This document shows, piece by piece, positions 36,915-46,190 of a DNA stretch of 64,000 nucleotides (positions are counted from its first letter, which is position 1; every line of letters starts with the position of its first letter). The notes below the pieces were generated by a model. The model searched no databases. It worked only from the letters and a program-made list of their open reading frames with translations, and had not been told where the DNA came from. The translations under genes and the position numbers were made by a program. Source of the DNA: Deltaproteobacteria bacterium (GTDB taxonomy: Bacteria > Myxococcota > XYA12-FULL-58-9); contig JACRCV010000091.1 in assembly GCA_016218825.1 (NCBI GenBank), positions 62,001-126,000 on the forward strand. Reading direction: 5' to 3'.

Positions 36915-37901
36915 TTGACGCGTCAGGCGTTGCCAGAGAGCCTGGTGCGCGCTTTTCCAGGGCGCACCTGGCGCCTCCTGCCGGCGAGTGAGCGCGGCGC
37001 CCATCGAGTGGCGCGCGCCGCGGTTGACGGCAACATCCTCTACGCCAAAGCCTGCCTGGATCCACAGGGCGACGTGTCGGCCGAGCTCGCGGCGATCCGG
37101 GCCGCGGGGTCGACCCTTGCGCCCGCGATCGTGAATGCCGCCCGGCCGACGCCGAATCGACGCTGGTTCGTAATGCAGGCGGCCCCCGGACGACCGAGCG
37201 GCGCCTGGTCAGCGGCCGAGCTCGGCGCGGTGGCGAAAACCCTCGCCAGGCTTCACCGGGTCTCGGTCCCGAACGCGACGCCGGCGCTGGCCGGCGGCGG
37301 CACGTTGGCCTCGACGTTGCGCAGCGGCCACGTGGCGATCGACAAGCTGCGCGGCACGCGAGTCCTCGACGCCAAAGACGCGCGCGTGGTCAGCGCGGCG
37401 CTGACCCGCGCCGGCCGGCCGGTGCGCGAGCTCGTCGATCTCGAGCCCCAGATCGCGCTCTGCCACGGCGACGTCCGGTCGCCAAACGTGTTCTTCGCCG
37501 GCCCCGGCGCGCGGCCGACCGCGACGTTGTTGGACTTCGAGCACGCCGGCCGAGGCGATCCGGCGATCGACCTGGCGCGCGCCTGCGCCTACGAGCGCTT
37601 GTCTTCGCACCGCTGGTTCGTGCTCTGTGACGCGTACGCCGAAGCGGTCGGCGACGACGCCACGGTGGATCGGGCGATCAGCCTCGCGCCGGCCATGGCG
37701 CTGATTCTGGCGTTGCAGGCGGCGCGCTTCGCGGTCGAGGTCCTCGGCGGTCGCATCGCCTCGGCGGCGGCCGCCGCCGTCGCCCGCCGGCTGCCGGAGA
37801 TAGGCAGACGGGTCGAGACCGTCGTCGGCGAGCTCGACGGCGCGCGGGTGCGCGTCCGACTGCAGACGCGACGGCCGAGCGGCGCGCGGGGTCACGCGTG
37901 A
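36915..37901 (+). CDS. APH/choline-kinase-fold phosphotransferase
   Basis: 328 residues, TTG start with AGGA eight bases upstream. Kinase features: Lys45 (YAKA) for ATP, the catalytic Brenner motif LCHGDVRSPNVFF (D186) and metal-binding LLDFEHAGRGDP (D207). Substrate-binding half is unlike aminoglycoside kinases I know, so the phosphate acceptor is unknown. Its stop overlaps the start of the RNA ligase gene (GTGA, 37898-37901), so the two proteins are made together. That pairing makes an RNA- or nucleotide-related substrate conceivable. It could equally be a small-molecule kinase. Confidence 0.85.
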   Translation: MTRQALPESLVRAFPGRTWRLLPASERGAHRVARAAVDGNILYAKACLDPQGDVSAELAAIRAAGSTLAPAIVNAARPTPNRRWFVMQAAPGRPSGAWSAAELGAVAKTLARLHRVSVPNATPALAGGGTLASTLRSGHVAIDKLRGTRVLDAKDARVVSAALTRAGRPVRELVDLEPQIALCHGDVRSPNVFFAGPGARPTATLLDFEHAGRGDPAIDLARACAYERLSSHRWFVLCDAYAEAVGDDATVDRAISLAPAMALILALQAARFAVEVLGGRIASAAAAAVARRLPEIGRRVETVVGELDGARVRVRLQTRRPSGARGHA

Positions 37902-38560
37902 AGACGACGCTGCCGCGGATCCCGCACCTGCCCGGTAGCCGGCGCGGGCACGACGATCTCACGGTGGCGCCCGCGGCGCTCCGCTCGTTCTTGGAGCTGC
38001 CGGTCGTCGTCGTCGAGAAGATGGACGGCATCGGCCTGACGATCGCCAGCGACGACTACGGCGAGCTCGACGTCGCGATGAAGACCGACTGGCGGCGGGC
38101 GCTCGGCGGGCGGGTGCTGCGGGCGGCACGCCGTTGGCTGCGCGTTCACCGGCGGGCCCTCGCGCCGCTCGCGGCGGACGGGCAGCAGATCTACGCCGAG
38201 TGGCTCCTGCACCGCCTGGTGCTCCCTTACGACCGCCTGCCGGCCGCGATCATCTTCCACAGCCTCGCCGACCGGTCCGGCCGCTTGCTACCGCGCGACC
38301 AGGCCAACCGCCTGTTCGCCAAACACGACTTGGCGTGGATCGCGCCGCACTTTCGCGGCGTCATCGGCCGACGGCCCTTGAGCTCTCTGATCTTGCGACG
38401 CTCGCAGCTCGGACGCTGCCGGTCCGAAGGAATCATCGTCGAGGCCACCGGTCCCGATGGTCCGTGTTGGGCAAAATGGGTGGCGCCACACTATCGCCAA
38501 CCCACCGGCAAAGATCTCGCCGGCGTCGAGAACGCGGTCCTCGAGGTTCTGCACCGCTGA
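37898..38560 (+). CDS. RNA ligase (Rnl family, covalent nucleotidyltransferase)
   Basis: 220 residues, GTG start set by the overlap with the kinase gene. The adenylyltransferase motifs are in order: motif I EKMDG (Lys41, the adenylated lysine), motif III YAEWLLHRL (E101) followed by the family's YDRLPAAIIFHSL, motif IV SEGIIVE (177-182) and motif V WAKWV (K193). It therefore can probably form ligase-AMP and seal 5'-phosphate/3'-OH RNA ends. The protein is a bare catalytic core, with no extra C-terminal domain, shorter than T4 Rnl2 (334). No end-healing phosphatase is seen beside it; the overlapping kinase may supply that step. Confidence 0.88.
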   Translation: MKTTLPRIPHLPGSRRGHDDLTVAPAALRSFLELPVVVVEKMDGIGLTIASDDYGELDVAMKTDWRRALGGRVLRAARRWLRVHRRALAPLAADGQQIYAEWLLHRLVLPYDRLPAAIIFHSLADRSGRLLPRDQANRLFAKHDLAWIAPHFRGVIGRRPLSSLILRRSQLGRCRSEGIIVEATGPDGPCWAKWVAPHYRQPTGKDLAGVENAVLEVLHR

Positions 38561-38731
38561 CGCCCTCGCCGCCCAAACCGGCCCCGACGCGACGCGCCCG
38601 ACCTGCCACGCCCTCGGGTCGCGAAGGTTCGGAACCGGCAGGCTCCGACGGCCCACCCGCAGTTGCCGCCGGAGGGCGCCGGTCCGCCTGCAACATCAGT
38701 CGTTTCGGCCGATTGAGTCGTGGTCGGCTTC

Positions 38732-38759
38732 TTGCAAACGAGCGGGCTGAGCCTATACC
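38732..38759 (+). promoter_or_regulatory. candidate sigma-70-like promoter of the DNRLRE gene
   Basis: TTGCAA (38732-38737), a 16-base spacer and TATACC (38754-38759). Both hexamers match consensus at four of six positions in GC-rich DNA. It lies in the ~230-base gap after the RNA ligase gene, 30 bases before the GTG start. Nothing else was seen in this gap. Confidence 0.45.
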
Positions 38760-38788
38760 GGCGCACAAACGCGTGCAGGGAGTGCAAC

Positions 38789-40210
38789 GTGCAGAGCGGT
38801 CGCTCCATGGACCTCATTGGCTGGCACCTGGCCGGCGCTTTGGTGGTAACGGGCATGTTGTTGCTGGCGCCGGAGGGGGCGCAGGGCCAAGAGTCCTATA
38901 CCGTCGTCCGCGGTCAACGGGTGGAGCGGTCGCTCGCCGTGCCGTGCGCGCTCGAGTTCGACCTGACCAACAAGAAGGCGACGAATCCCGGCAACCCCGG
39001 CCTGCCGACGAGCCCGCCCGGCGCCTGCGACCCGTCCAACCCGGCCGCCCTGGCGTGCGTGGAGGAGCACCTCGCCTGGGCGGTGACCGAGGACGGCGAT
39101 TGGCAGGGCGGCAACCCGGCGGCGGGGACGTACACCGCCGCTTATCGGGACTACAAGCTCAAGGTCTACAGCGCCACCGGGTATGCCGGCGAGCGCAACC
39201 TCGGCGTCGGCTGGGATCCGGCGCAGACCTACACCGTGCGCGCCGAGATCAAGCCGGATCGCGCGGTCTACGTCGTGAAACACAACGGCGCGGTGTTGTC
39301 GCAGATCAGCGTCAGCGCCCCGGCGCCGGCGCGCGTCACGATGGGCTACGGCTGGCCACCGAGCGTCAGAAACGGCGCGCTCGGGGCGGTCCTGTCCAAC
39401 ATCAAGTGGGAGGAGGCGACCGTCACGCCGCCGACGCCGGGCGAGGCGGAGGCCGACACCTTCACGCAGGCGACCGCACCCGCAGCCAATCATGGCGGCG
39501 AAGGCACGGTGCAGACCGGCGGCGATGGCCGGGTCATCTTCTTGCGGTTCGCGGTGGCCGGCGACGCCGGGGCGATTGCGAGCGCGGTGCTCAACCTCGA
39601 GGCCGTGAACGGCGGCGGCGGCGGCGCGATCCACCTGGTCCCCGACAACAGCTGGGCCGAAGGCTCGATCACCCACGACAACCAGCCGTGCATCTCACCG
39701 ACGGTCTTGGACAGCGTGGGGAAAGTCGCGATCGGCGGCCGCTACGCTTTCGACGTCACCGCCGCGGTCAGCGGCAACGGCACCTACTCGTTCGCGATCC
39801 GGTCGACCGACAGCGACGGCAGCGCCTACCACTCGCGCGAGTCCAGCGGCGGCATGCGTCCGACACTGGCCGTGAGCCGCGGCGCCCGACCCGCGCTCAC
39901 GCCCCCTGCGGCGTGCGGCGCGATCCCACCAGACAGCGGCCCTCGAGCTGACGGCGGGCCCCGAACCGACGGCGGCCCTCCGGTCGACGCCGGACCTGGC
40001 GACGACGGGCAGGCGCCCGCCGATCCCCGAACCCCGGGCGACCCCAAAACCCCCGATCCGAGCGGCGCCGCCTTCGCCGATCCCGGCCCGCAAGACTTGG
40101 AGGCGGTCGTCAATGGTGGCGGCTGTAGCGCCGCCCTGCCTCGGGGGCTCTGGGTCCTGGCACCGTTGGTGCCGGCGTGGTGGCGCCGCCGCTCCCGGGT
40201 GCCGTTCTAG
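38789..40210 (+). CDS. secreted DNRLRE-domain protein with MYXO-CTERM tail
   Basis: 473 residues. GTG 38789 has AGGGAG six bases upstream; ATG 38807 is an alternative. Signal peptide (WHLAGALVVTGMLLLAPEGA). A lectin-like beta domain (~25-200, two Cys) is followed by a DNRLRE domain (~220-360): DTFTQATAPAANHGGEGTV, FLRFAVAG, SWAEGSITHDN and AFDVTAAVSGNGTYSFAI. A Pro/Asp/Gly linker leads to GGGCSAALPRGLWVLAPLVPA and RRRSR, a sorting tail. DNRLRE domains are often attached to extracellular carbohydrate-active or surface proteins. No enzyme seen. Confidence 0.83.
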   Translation: MQSGRSMDLIGWHLAGALVVTGMLLLAPEGAQGQESYTVVRGQRVERSLAVPCALEFDLTNKKATNPGNPGLPTSPPGACDPSNPAALACVEEHLAWAVTEDGDWQGGNPAAGTYTAAYRDYKLKVYSATGYAGERNLGVGWDPAQTYTVRAEIKPDRAVYVVKHNGAVLSQISVSAPAPARVTMGYGWPPSVRNGALGAVLSNIKWEEATVTPPTPGEAEADTFTQATAPAANHGGEGTVQTGGDGRVIFLRFAVAGDAGAIASAVLNLEAVNGGGGGAIHLVPDNSWAEGSITHDNQPCISPTVLDSVGKVAIGGRYAFDVTAAVSGNGTYSFAIRSTDSDGSAYHSRESSGGMRPTLAVSRGARPALTPPAACGAIPPDSGPRADGGPRTDGGPPVDAGPGDDGQAPADPRTPGDPKTPDPSGAAFADPGPQDLEAVVNGGGCSAALPRGLWVLAPLVPAWWRRRSRVPF

Positions 40211-40303
40211 CGCCGGCGACCGGGGTTGCCGTTTGCCGCGCCGCTTGTCATCGACGCGCGCCTTTTGCATAGTTCGCCCCCCTCTGCATCAGGACGGTCT
40301 CCC

Positions 40304-42646
40304 ATGGTCGCACCCCTCGAAAACCGCATCGCCGAAGAGCTCGGCGTCCGCCCGCGCCAGGTCGCCGCCGCCGTGGCGTTGCTCGACTCCGGCGCGACCG
40401 TGCCGTTCATCGCCCGCTATCGCAAAGAAGCCACCGAGGGTCTCGACGACAACCACCTGCGCACCCTCGCCGAGCGCCTCGGCTACCTCCGGGAGATGGA
40501 CGAGCGCCGCGCCGCGATCCTCGCGAGCATCGAAGAGCAGGGCAAGCTGACGCCGGAGCTGCGCCAGGCGATCGACGCCGCGGCGTCGAAGCAGCTGCTC
40601 GAAGATCTCTACCTGCCGTTCAAGCCCCGGCGGCGCACCAAGGCGCAGATCGCTCGCGAGGCCGGCATCGAGCCGCTGGCGCTCTCGCTGCTTCACGACC
40701 CGACGCTGGCGCCGCCGCTTGCCGCCCTGTCCTACGTCAACGCCGAGGCCGGCTTCGCGGACGTCGCGAGCGTCTTGGACGGCGCCCGGCAGATCCTGGT
40801 CGAGCGCTTCGGCGAGGACGCGGAGCTGTTGACCGAGCTCCGCCAGTACCTGCTCGCCCACGCCGTCGTCGTCGCGAAGGTCATCGACGGCAAGGAGGCT
40901 GCGGCCGCCAAGTATCGCGACTACTTCGGCTACCGCGAGCCCTTCGGCACCGTGCCCTCGCACCGGGCCCTCGCCATCTTTCGCGGGCGCAACGAAGACC
41001 TGTTGCGGGTGTCGTTGCAGCTCGACGACGCGCCGGACGGCGAGGCGGCCGCGACCGGACCGAACCCCTGCGAGCAGCGAATCGCCAAGCGCTTCGACAT
41101 CGCCGACCGCAAGCGCGCCGCCGATCTCTGGCTGTGCGAGACCGTCCATTGGGCGTGGCGCACCAAGATCTCGATGCACCTCGAGGTCGAGCTCCTCGGC
41201 GCCCTGCGCGAGCGCGCCGACGACGAGGCGATCCGGGTGTTCGCCAACAACCTCAAAGATCTGCTGCTCGCGGCCCCGGCCGGGCCCAAGGTCGTCATCG
41301 GCCTCGACCCCGGCCTGCGCACCGGCGTCAAGGTCGCGGTGGTCGATCGCACCGGCAAGCTCCTCGACACCGCCACGATCTACCCCCACCCTCCGAAGAA
41401 CGCCTGGGAGCCGGCGCTGCAGACGCTCTTGGCCCTGGCCGGCAAACACCGCGCCGAGCTCATCGCCATCGGCAACGGCACCGCGTCGCGCGAGACCGAC
41501 AAGCTCGCGACCAAGCTCATCGGCCGCGCGGCCGACCTGCGCCTGGCCCGGGTCGTGGTCTCCGAGGCCGGCGCTTCGGTGTACTCGGCGTCGGCGGTCG
41601 GGGCGGCGGAGCTCCCGGACCTGGACGTCAGCCTGCGCGGCGCGGCGTCGATCGCCCGCCGCCTCCAGGACCCGTTGGCGGAGCTGGTGAAGATCGAGCC
41701 CAAGTCGATCGGCGTCGGCCAGTACCAACACGACGTCTCGCAGCCCAAGCTCGGCCGGGCGTTGGACGCGGTGGTCGAGGACTGCGTCAACGCGGTCGGC
41801 GTCGATGCCAACACCGCGTCGGCGCCGCTGCTCGCTCGGATCTCGGGCCTGAACGCCGGCCTCGCCGCCAAGCTCGTCGCCCACCGCGACGCGCACGGCG
41901 CCTTCGGCTCCCGCGCCGAGCTGCGCCAGGTCCCACGGCTGGGCGACAAGACCTTCGAGCAGGCGGCCGGCTTCCTGCGGATCATGAACGGCGTGAACCC
42001 CCTCGACGCCTCGGCGGTGCACCCCGAGGCCTACCCGGTGGTCGAGCGCATCCTCGCCCACCTCCACAAGGGCATCGGCGACGTCCTCGGCAACACCGCG
42101 GTGCTGCGCGGCCTCGACCCCAAGGCGTTCGTGGACGAGCGCTTCGGCCTGCCCACGGTGGCCGACATCTTGAAGGAGCTGGAGAAACCCGGGCGCGACC
42201 CGCGGCCCGAGTTCAAGACCGCGACCTTCAGAGAAGGAGTGGCGACGCTCGCCGATCTGGCGCCCGGCATGATCCTCGAGGGCGTGGTGTCGAACGTCGC
42301 CGCCTTCGGCGCCTTCGTCGACATCGGCGTCCACCAGGACGGGCTGGTGCACATCTCGGCGATGAGCAACCGCTTCGTCAAGGACCCGCGCGAGGTGGTG
42401 CACGCCGGCGACGTGGTCAAGGTCAAGGTCCTGTCGGTCGATCTCGAGCGGCAGCGCATCGCGCTGACGATGCGCCTGGACGACGCCAAACCGCAGACGG
42501 ACGGCAAGGCATCTCGGAGTGACGCGCGCGCCAAGCCCCAACCCTCCGCGGCGCCGGCCCCGCGGCGCCCCGAGCCGAGCGGCATCATGGCCGCGGCGTT
42601 TCAGAAGCTCAAAGATCGGAGCAAGGAGTCGCCGTCCTCGAAGTAG
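40304..42646 (+). CDS. tex: Tex-family transcription accessory / RNA-binding protein
   Basis: 780 residues, normal Tex length. Order: Tex N-terminal helical domain ([20 protein letters not shown]), YqgF/RNase H-like domain ([19 protein letters not shown]), helix-hairpin-helix region ([38 protein letters not shown]) and S1 RNA-binding domain ([20 protein letters not shown]). ATG 40304 has AGGA nine bases upstream, matching the usual N-terminus. Tex acts in the cytosol on RNA/ribosomes. A basic Pro/Ala tail of ~45 residues follows S1. Confidence 0.96.
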   Translation: MVAPLENRIAEELGVRPRQVAAAVALLDSGATVPFIARYRKEATEGLDDNHLRTLAERLGYLREMDERRAAILASIEEQGKLTPELRQAIDAAASKQLLEDLYLPFKPRRRTKAQIAREAGIEPLALSLLHDPTLAPPLAALSYVNAEAGFADVASVLDGARQILVERFGEDAELLTELRQYLLAHAVVVAKVIDGKEAAAAKYRDYFGYREPFGTVPSHRALAIFRGRNEDLLRVSLQLDDAPDGEAAATGPNPCEQRIAKRFDIADRKRAADLWLCETVHWAWRTKISMHLEVELLGALRERADDEAIRVFANNLKDLLLAAPAGPKVVIGLDPGLRTGVKVAVVDRTGKLLDTATIYPHPPKNAWEPALQTLLALAGKHRAELIAIGNGTASRETDKLATKLIGRAADLRLARVVVSEAGASVYSASAVGAAELPDLDVSLRGAASIARRLQDPLAELVKIEPKSIGVGQYQHDVSQPKLGRALDAVVEDCVNAVGVDANTASAPLLARISGLNAGLAAKLVAHRDAHGAFGSRAELRQVPRLGDKTFEQAAGFLRIMNGVNPLDASAVHPEAYPVVERILAHLHKGIGDVLGNTAVLRGLDPKAFVDERFGLPTVADILKELEKPGRDPRPEFKTATFREGVATLADLAPGMILEGVVSNVAAFGAFVDIGVHQDGLVHISAMSNRFVKDPREVVHAGDVVKVKVLSVDLERQRIALTMRLDDAKPQTDGKASRSDARAKPQPSAAPAPRRPEPSGIMAAAFQKLKDRSKESPSSK

Positions 42647-42686
42647 CCGCTGCCCGAGCGTGGGAACGCGGCGCGACCTCTCGGAC

Positions 42687-44126
42687 CTACGGGCCGAAAC
42701 CGCGGCGGCGCCTCTCGCAAAGCCCGACCAACATCGCGATGAGGACGACCGCCGACCGTGACGCCCGGCCGTCCCGACAGCCGCAGCCAACCCCTGCAAG
42801 CCCGGTCGCCCGGCCGGCATCGTGGCCAGCGTCGCCCGCGCCGCTCGGATTGGCGATGTTGCCGTCCGCCGCCGGCCCCAGATCCGCGTGGCCACCGTCG
42901 CTCGCCGAGCCGCCGTCGGCGCCACCACCGTCAGCGGGCGGGCTCACGGCGCACGGGAACGCGCCGAGGTAGGTGCCGCCCTCGCCCCCGGTGCACGCCG
43001 GGCTGCCGAGCTGCAAATGGAAGTTGTCGTTGCTGTAGGCGACGAACTGCGGATCGACGTCGAGCAAGTCGTGGGTCGCGGGGCTGCTCGGCGGAACCGC
43101 CGAGGTGATCAGGTTGTAGTCGGCGACCCCGGCGGCGCCGTTCTCGAACAAGTAGCTCGTGGCGTTCATCGCCCCGTAGAAGATGTTGTTCTTGATCACC
43201 TCCCCTTGCGCGTAGGAGCCCGAGAAGCCGACGCCGTACCAATAGATGTCGACGAAGGTGTTGTTCACCGCGGTGATCGCCGAGATGTCTTTGACGCACA
43301 GCCCCCAGGCGCCGCCGTGCGCGAACAGGTTGTTGCGAAACGTCAGCCGGGTCGACTGGTGATTGAACGTCGCCTCGCCCATCAGCCCCTGGTGAAAATC
43401 GAAGCAGCGATTGCCCTCGAAGAGCACGTCCTGAGCGAGCTCGCCGTTGTTGTCGAAAGTTTGAAAGCAGTCGACGTGCGCGGCGCCGGTCTCATCGAAG
43501 CTGGTGCCGTGGAAGTAGTTGTTGGCGATGACGATGTTCTTGCCGAAGAAGCGCGAGTAGTCGCAGTCACCCATCGTCCCCCAGTTGTACAGCCGCTCGA
43601 CGTCGTTGTTCTCCATTCGCGAGTCGTCGCCGCCGACCACTATCCCCATCTGCGGCCGATAAATGCGGTTCCGCAGCACCTGGTTCGAGGCGCCCCAACT
43701 GTTGATGCCGGTGCGCTCCACCTCGTGGAGGTAGTTGTCGCTGATGATCACGAAGTCGCCGCCGGCGCTGATGCCGTCGTTGCTGGTGGTGATGTCGAAG
43801 CCCTGAACGGTGACGTAATTGCCGTTGACGACGAAGCCCTGACACGAGGCCGCGAGCAGCGGCTCGGAGCGAAACACGATCCGGCCTCCGGCGTTCCCCG
43901 AGCTCCGCAGGGTCGGCCGCTCCGCGTAGCTGCCGGCTTTGACGATGACGGTCCCGCCGGCGGTCACGGTGTCGGCGGCGTGCTGCAGGGTGCACCAGGG
44001 CTGACTGTCGGTGCCGCTCCCTTGGTCGCTGCAGCCCCCGGGGTTGTCCTTGGCCACGAAGAAGTCAGCGGCGGCGCCGGAGGCAGGCAATCCGAGAACG
44101 GCAACCATCGCCAGCCAACGAGTCAT
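42687..44126 (-). CDS. secreted right-handed beta-helix protein with MYXO-CTERM-like tail
   Basis: 479 residues; ATG 44126 opens a signal peptide (MTRWLAMVAVLGLPASGAAA). The body (~30-370) is a parallel beta-helix: repeated Asn/Gly-rich coils such as NGNYVTVQGFDITTS, VIISDNYLHEVE and VVFSGS-type turns, the fold of pectate-lyase-like and choice-of-anchor proteins, ending HLQLGSPACTGGEGGTYLGA. No catalytic Asp/Lys set is identifiable. The C-terminus has a Gly/Asp linker, GCGCRDGR, a hydrophobic stretch and RRRR. Probably a surface adhesin or polysaccharide binder. Confidence 0.84.
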   Translation of the reverse strand: MTRWLAMVAVLGLPASGAAADFFVAKDNPGGCSDQGSGTDSQPWCTLQHAADTVTAGGTVIVKAGSYAERPTLRSSGNAGGRIVFRSEPLLAASCQGFVVNGNYVTVQGFDITTSNDGISAGGDFVIISDNYLHEVERTGINSWGASNQVLRNRIYRPQMGIVVGGDDSRMENNDVERLYNWGTMGDCDYSRFFGKNIVIANNYFHGTSFDETGAAHVDCFQTFDNNGELAQDVLFEGNRCFDFHQGLMGEATFNHQSTRLTFRNNLFAHGGAWGLCVKDISAITAVNNTFVDIYWYGVGFSGSYAQGEVIKNNIFYGAMNATSYLFENGAAGVADYNLITSAVPPSSPATHDLLDVDPQFVAYSNDNFHLQLGSPACTGGEGGTYLGAFPCAVSPPADGGGADGGSASDGGHADLGPAADGNIANPSGAGDAGHDAGRATGLAGVGCGCRDGRASRSAVVLIAMLVGLCERRRRGFGP

Positions 44127-44258
44127 TGAGCCCCCCGGGTCGAGTGGCGCCGACAGTCGATGATACCTGAGGGCGGCTGGCCCGACCACCCAAGGTGTCA
44201 CCGCGATCGGGGTGCCTGAAGTCGACGGGGAACAAACGACGGCCGGCCGCGAGGACGC

Positions 44259-46133
44259 CTACTCGTAGCGCATCGCGTCGACCGGGCGCTGGCGGGCGGC
44301 GTTGATCGCCGGGAAGATCGTCGCGAGGTGAGAGATAATGATCGCCGCGACCGCGGTCAGCAGCACCTCGGCGACCTTCAAGCGCACGTGCAGCGACTCG
44401 ACCATGTAGACGTCGGCGGCGATCGAGATCCCGGCCTCGGCGATGGCGAGGCACACCGCGAGCCCGAGCGCCAAACCCAACGCCGTGCCGCAGCCGCCGA
44501 CCATGAAGCCCTCGAACACGAAGATCTTCATCACCGACGCGTCCCGCGCCCCCATCGACTTCAACACCCCGATCTCGCGCGACTTCTCGACGACCGCCAT
44601 GAACAAGGTCGAGGCGATGTTGAACGCCGCGACGATGATGATGAAGGTCAGCACCAGAAACATCACGATCTTCTGGTACTTCAACGCCGAGAAGATGCCG
44701 CCGTTCAGCTCGCGCCAGTCGAGGGTCTTATAAGGATAGCGGCCGACGGCGCGATAGATGTCGATCGCGACCAGCTCCACGGTCTCCGGATCCCGCACCC
44801 GAAACTCGACGCCGTTCACCGCCTCGCCGAGCCCCATCAGGCGCTGCGACGCGTTCAGGTCGAGGTAGAGCAGCCGGGCGTCGAAGTCGTGCATCCCGGA
44901 GCGAAACACGCCGCCGATGCGGAACTCCATGCGCTTCGGGGCGTTGCCGCGCGCCCCGGCGATGCCGATCGGGGTGGTGAGGGTCACCGGCGCCCCCACC
45001 GGCAGCCCGAGCTTCTTCATCAGCTCGCTGCCGACCACCACCGCCGGTAGACCGTCCTCGACCGCCATCAGCTCGGGGAGGTGCGGGCCGCTCGCCGCCG
45101 CGTGGTAGGTGCAGCCGTCGGCGACCGAGAAGCGCTCGCAGAGGTTGGCGTCGATGCCGGTCACGAGGCCGGCGCGTTTTGGGTCGACCCCTTTGATCAG
45201 CACCCCGACGCCGCGCTCGCCGGTGGCGAGCATCGCCTCGTTGAAGGTGAAGGGTGACGCCGCCAGCACCTGCGGGTGTTTCAGGCCCTCCTTCACCACC
45301 GACTCGTACTCGGTGAAGTCGATGCCGTACTTCTGGACCACGAAGTGGGCGTTGGTCGACAGGATCTTCGACTGAATATCCTCTTGATAGCCGCTCATCA
45401 CCGCGGTCACCGCCACCAGCGCCGCGACCCCGAGGGCGACGCCGAGCACCGCGACGATCGCGGTCACCGAGACCATCCCGTGCCGCCCGTGCAAGAGGTG
45501 CTTCAAGCCGATCGCGATCTCGAACTTGAACGAGCCGTCGAAGCGCCCCTCGGAGAGCAGCAAGAACCCGAGCGAGCCGCCGAACACCGCGAGCAGGAAG
45601 CCGATCATGCCGAACAAGCCGAGCATCCGGTCCCACATCGAGCCGAAGAAGCGCACCCCGGGCGGCGTCGCCACCAGGTAGTCGAGGTAGGCCTGGCTGT
45701 CACTCGGCCCGAGGCCGAAGACGACGTCGAAGCCCTTGGCGAGCTGGAGGTACGCGAGCAGCAGCACGATCACGGTCGCGAGCAGACACTCCCAAAAGCC
45801 CACCCGCCGGCCGGCGGCGCCGACCACGAACCCGGCCACCGTCATGCCGCCGAGCGCGACGCTCCACAACAAAGCCTCCCGCCAGCTGTAGAGCGACTCC
45901 GGCGCCAGCATGAACGCCGCCCCGGCGGCGGCGACCGCGACCAGCATCGTCGCGAGACCGAGCCCGAAGGCGCCCCAGTGGAACCGCCGCCGGACGATCG
46001 CGAGCACCACGCCGACGCCGAGCATCTGGACGAGCAGCCAGAGGAACAACGCCAGCTGGGTGAACGACCAGACCACGAGGGTCGGGGGTCGCCACCGCTT
46101 CCCACGCGCACTCGGATCTGTCTTCGCCGCCAT
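44259..46133 (-). CDS. LolC/LolE-like ABC transporter permease with long membrane N-terminus
   Basis: 624 residues. From ~205: FEIAIGLKHLLHGRHGMVSVT, then a MacB-type periplasmic core and the C-terminal FtsX helices (FLVLTFIIIVAAFNIASTLFM, EKSREIGVLKSMGARDASVM), as in lipoprotein-releasing permeases. About 190 residues with roughly five helices precede this, absent from normal LolC/E (~400). No ATPase (LolD) gene is in the window. Likely releases lipoproteins or another substrate from the inner membrane; a partner ATPase must be elsewhere. Upstream ribosome site is weak. Confidence 0.82.
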   Translation of the reverse strand: MAAKTDPSARGKRWRPPTLVVWSFTQLALFLWLLVQMLGVGVVLAIVRRRFHWGAFGLGLATMLVAVAAAGAAFMLAPESLYSWREALLWSVALGGMTVAGFVVGAAGRRVGFWECLLATVIVLLLAYLQLAKGFDVVFGLGPSDSQAYLDYLVATPPGVRFFGSMWDRMLGLFGMIGFLLAVFGGSLGFLLLSEGRFDGSFKFEIAIGLKHLLHGRHGMVSVTAIVAVLGVALGVAALVAVTAVMSGYQEDIQSKILSTNAHFVVQKYGIDFTEYESVVKEGLKHPQVLAASPFTFNEAMLATGERGVGVLIKGVDPKRAGLVTGIDANLCERFSVADGCTYHAAASGPHLPELMAVEDGLPAVVVGSELMKKLGLPVGAPVTLTTPIGIAGARGNAPKRMEFRIGGVFRSGMHDFDARLLYLDLNASQRLMGLGEAVNGVEFRVRDPETVELVAIDIYRAVGRYPYKTLDWRELNGGIFSALKYQKIVMFLVLTFIIIVAAFNIASTLFMAVVEKSREIGVLKSMGARDASVMKIFVFEGFMVGGCGTALGLALGLAVCLAIAEAGISIAADVYMVESLHVRLKVAEVLLTAVAAIIISHLATIFPAINAARQRPVDAMRYE

Positions 46134-46190
46134 CTGCGGTCACGACCTAGCCTTAGTCGACGGGCGGCACAAGCTCCGGGGTCGCGAACG

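Noticed and set aside
40289-42928. 879-codon minus-strand frame opposite tex
   Set aside because: Tex on the plus strand matches the family from end to end.
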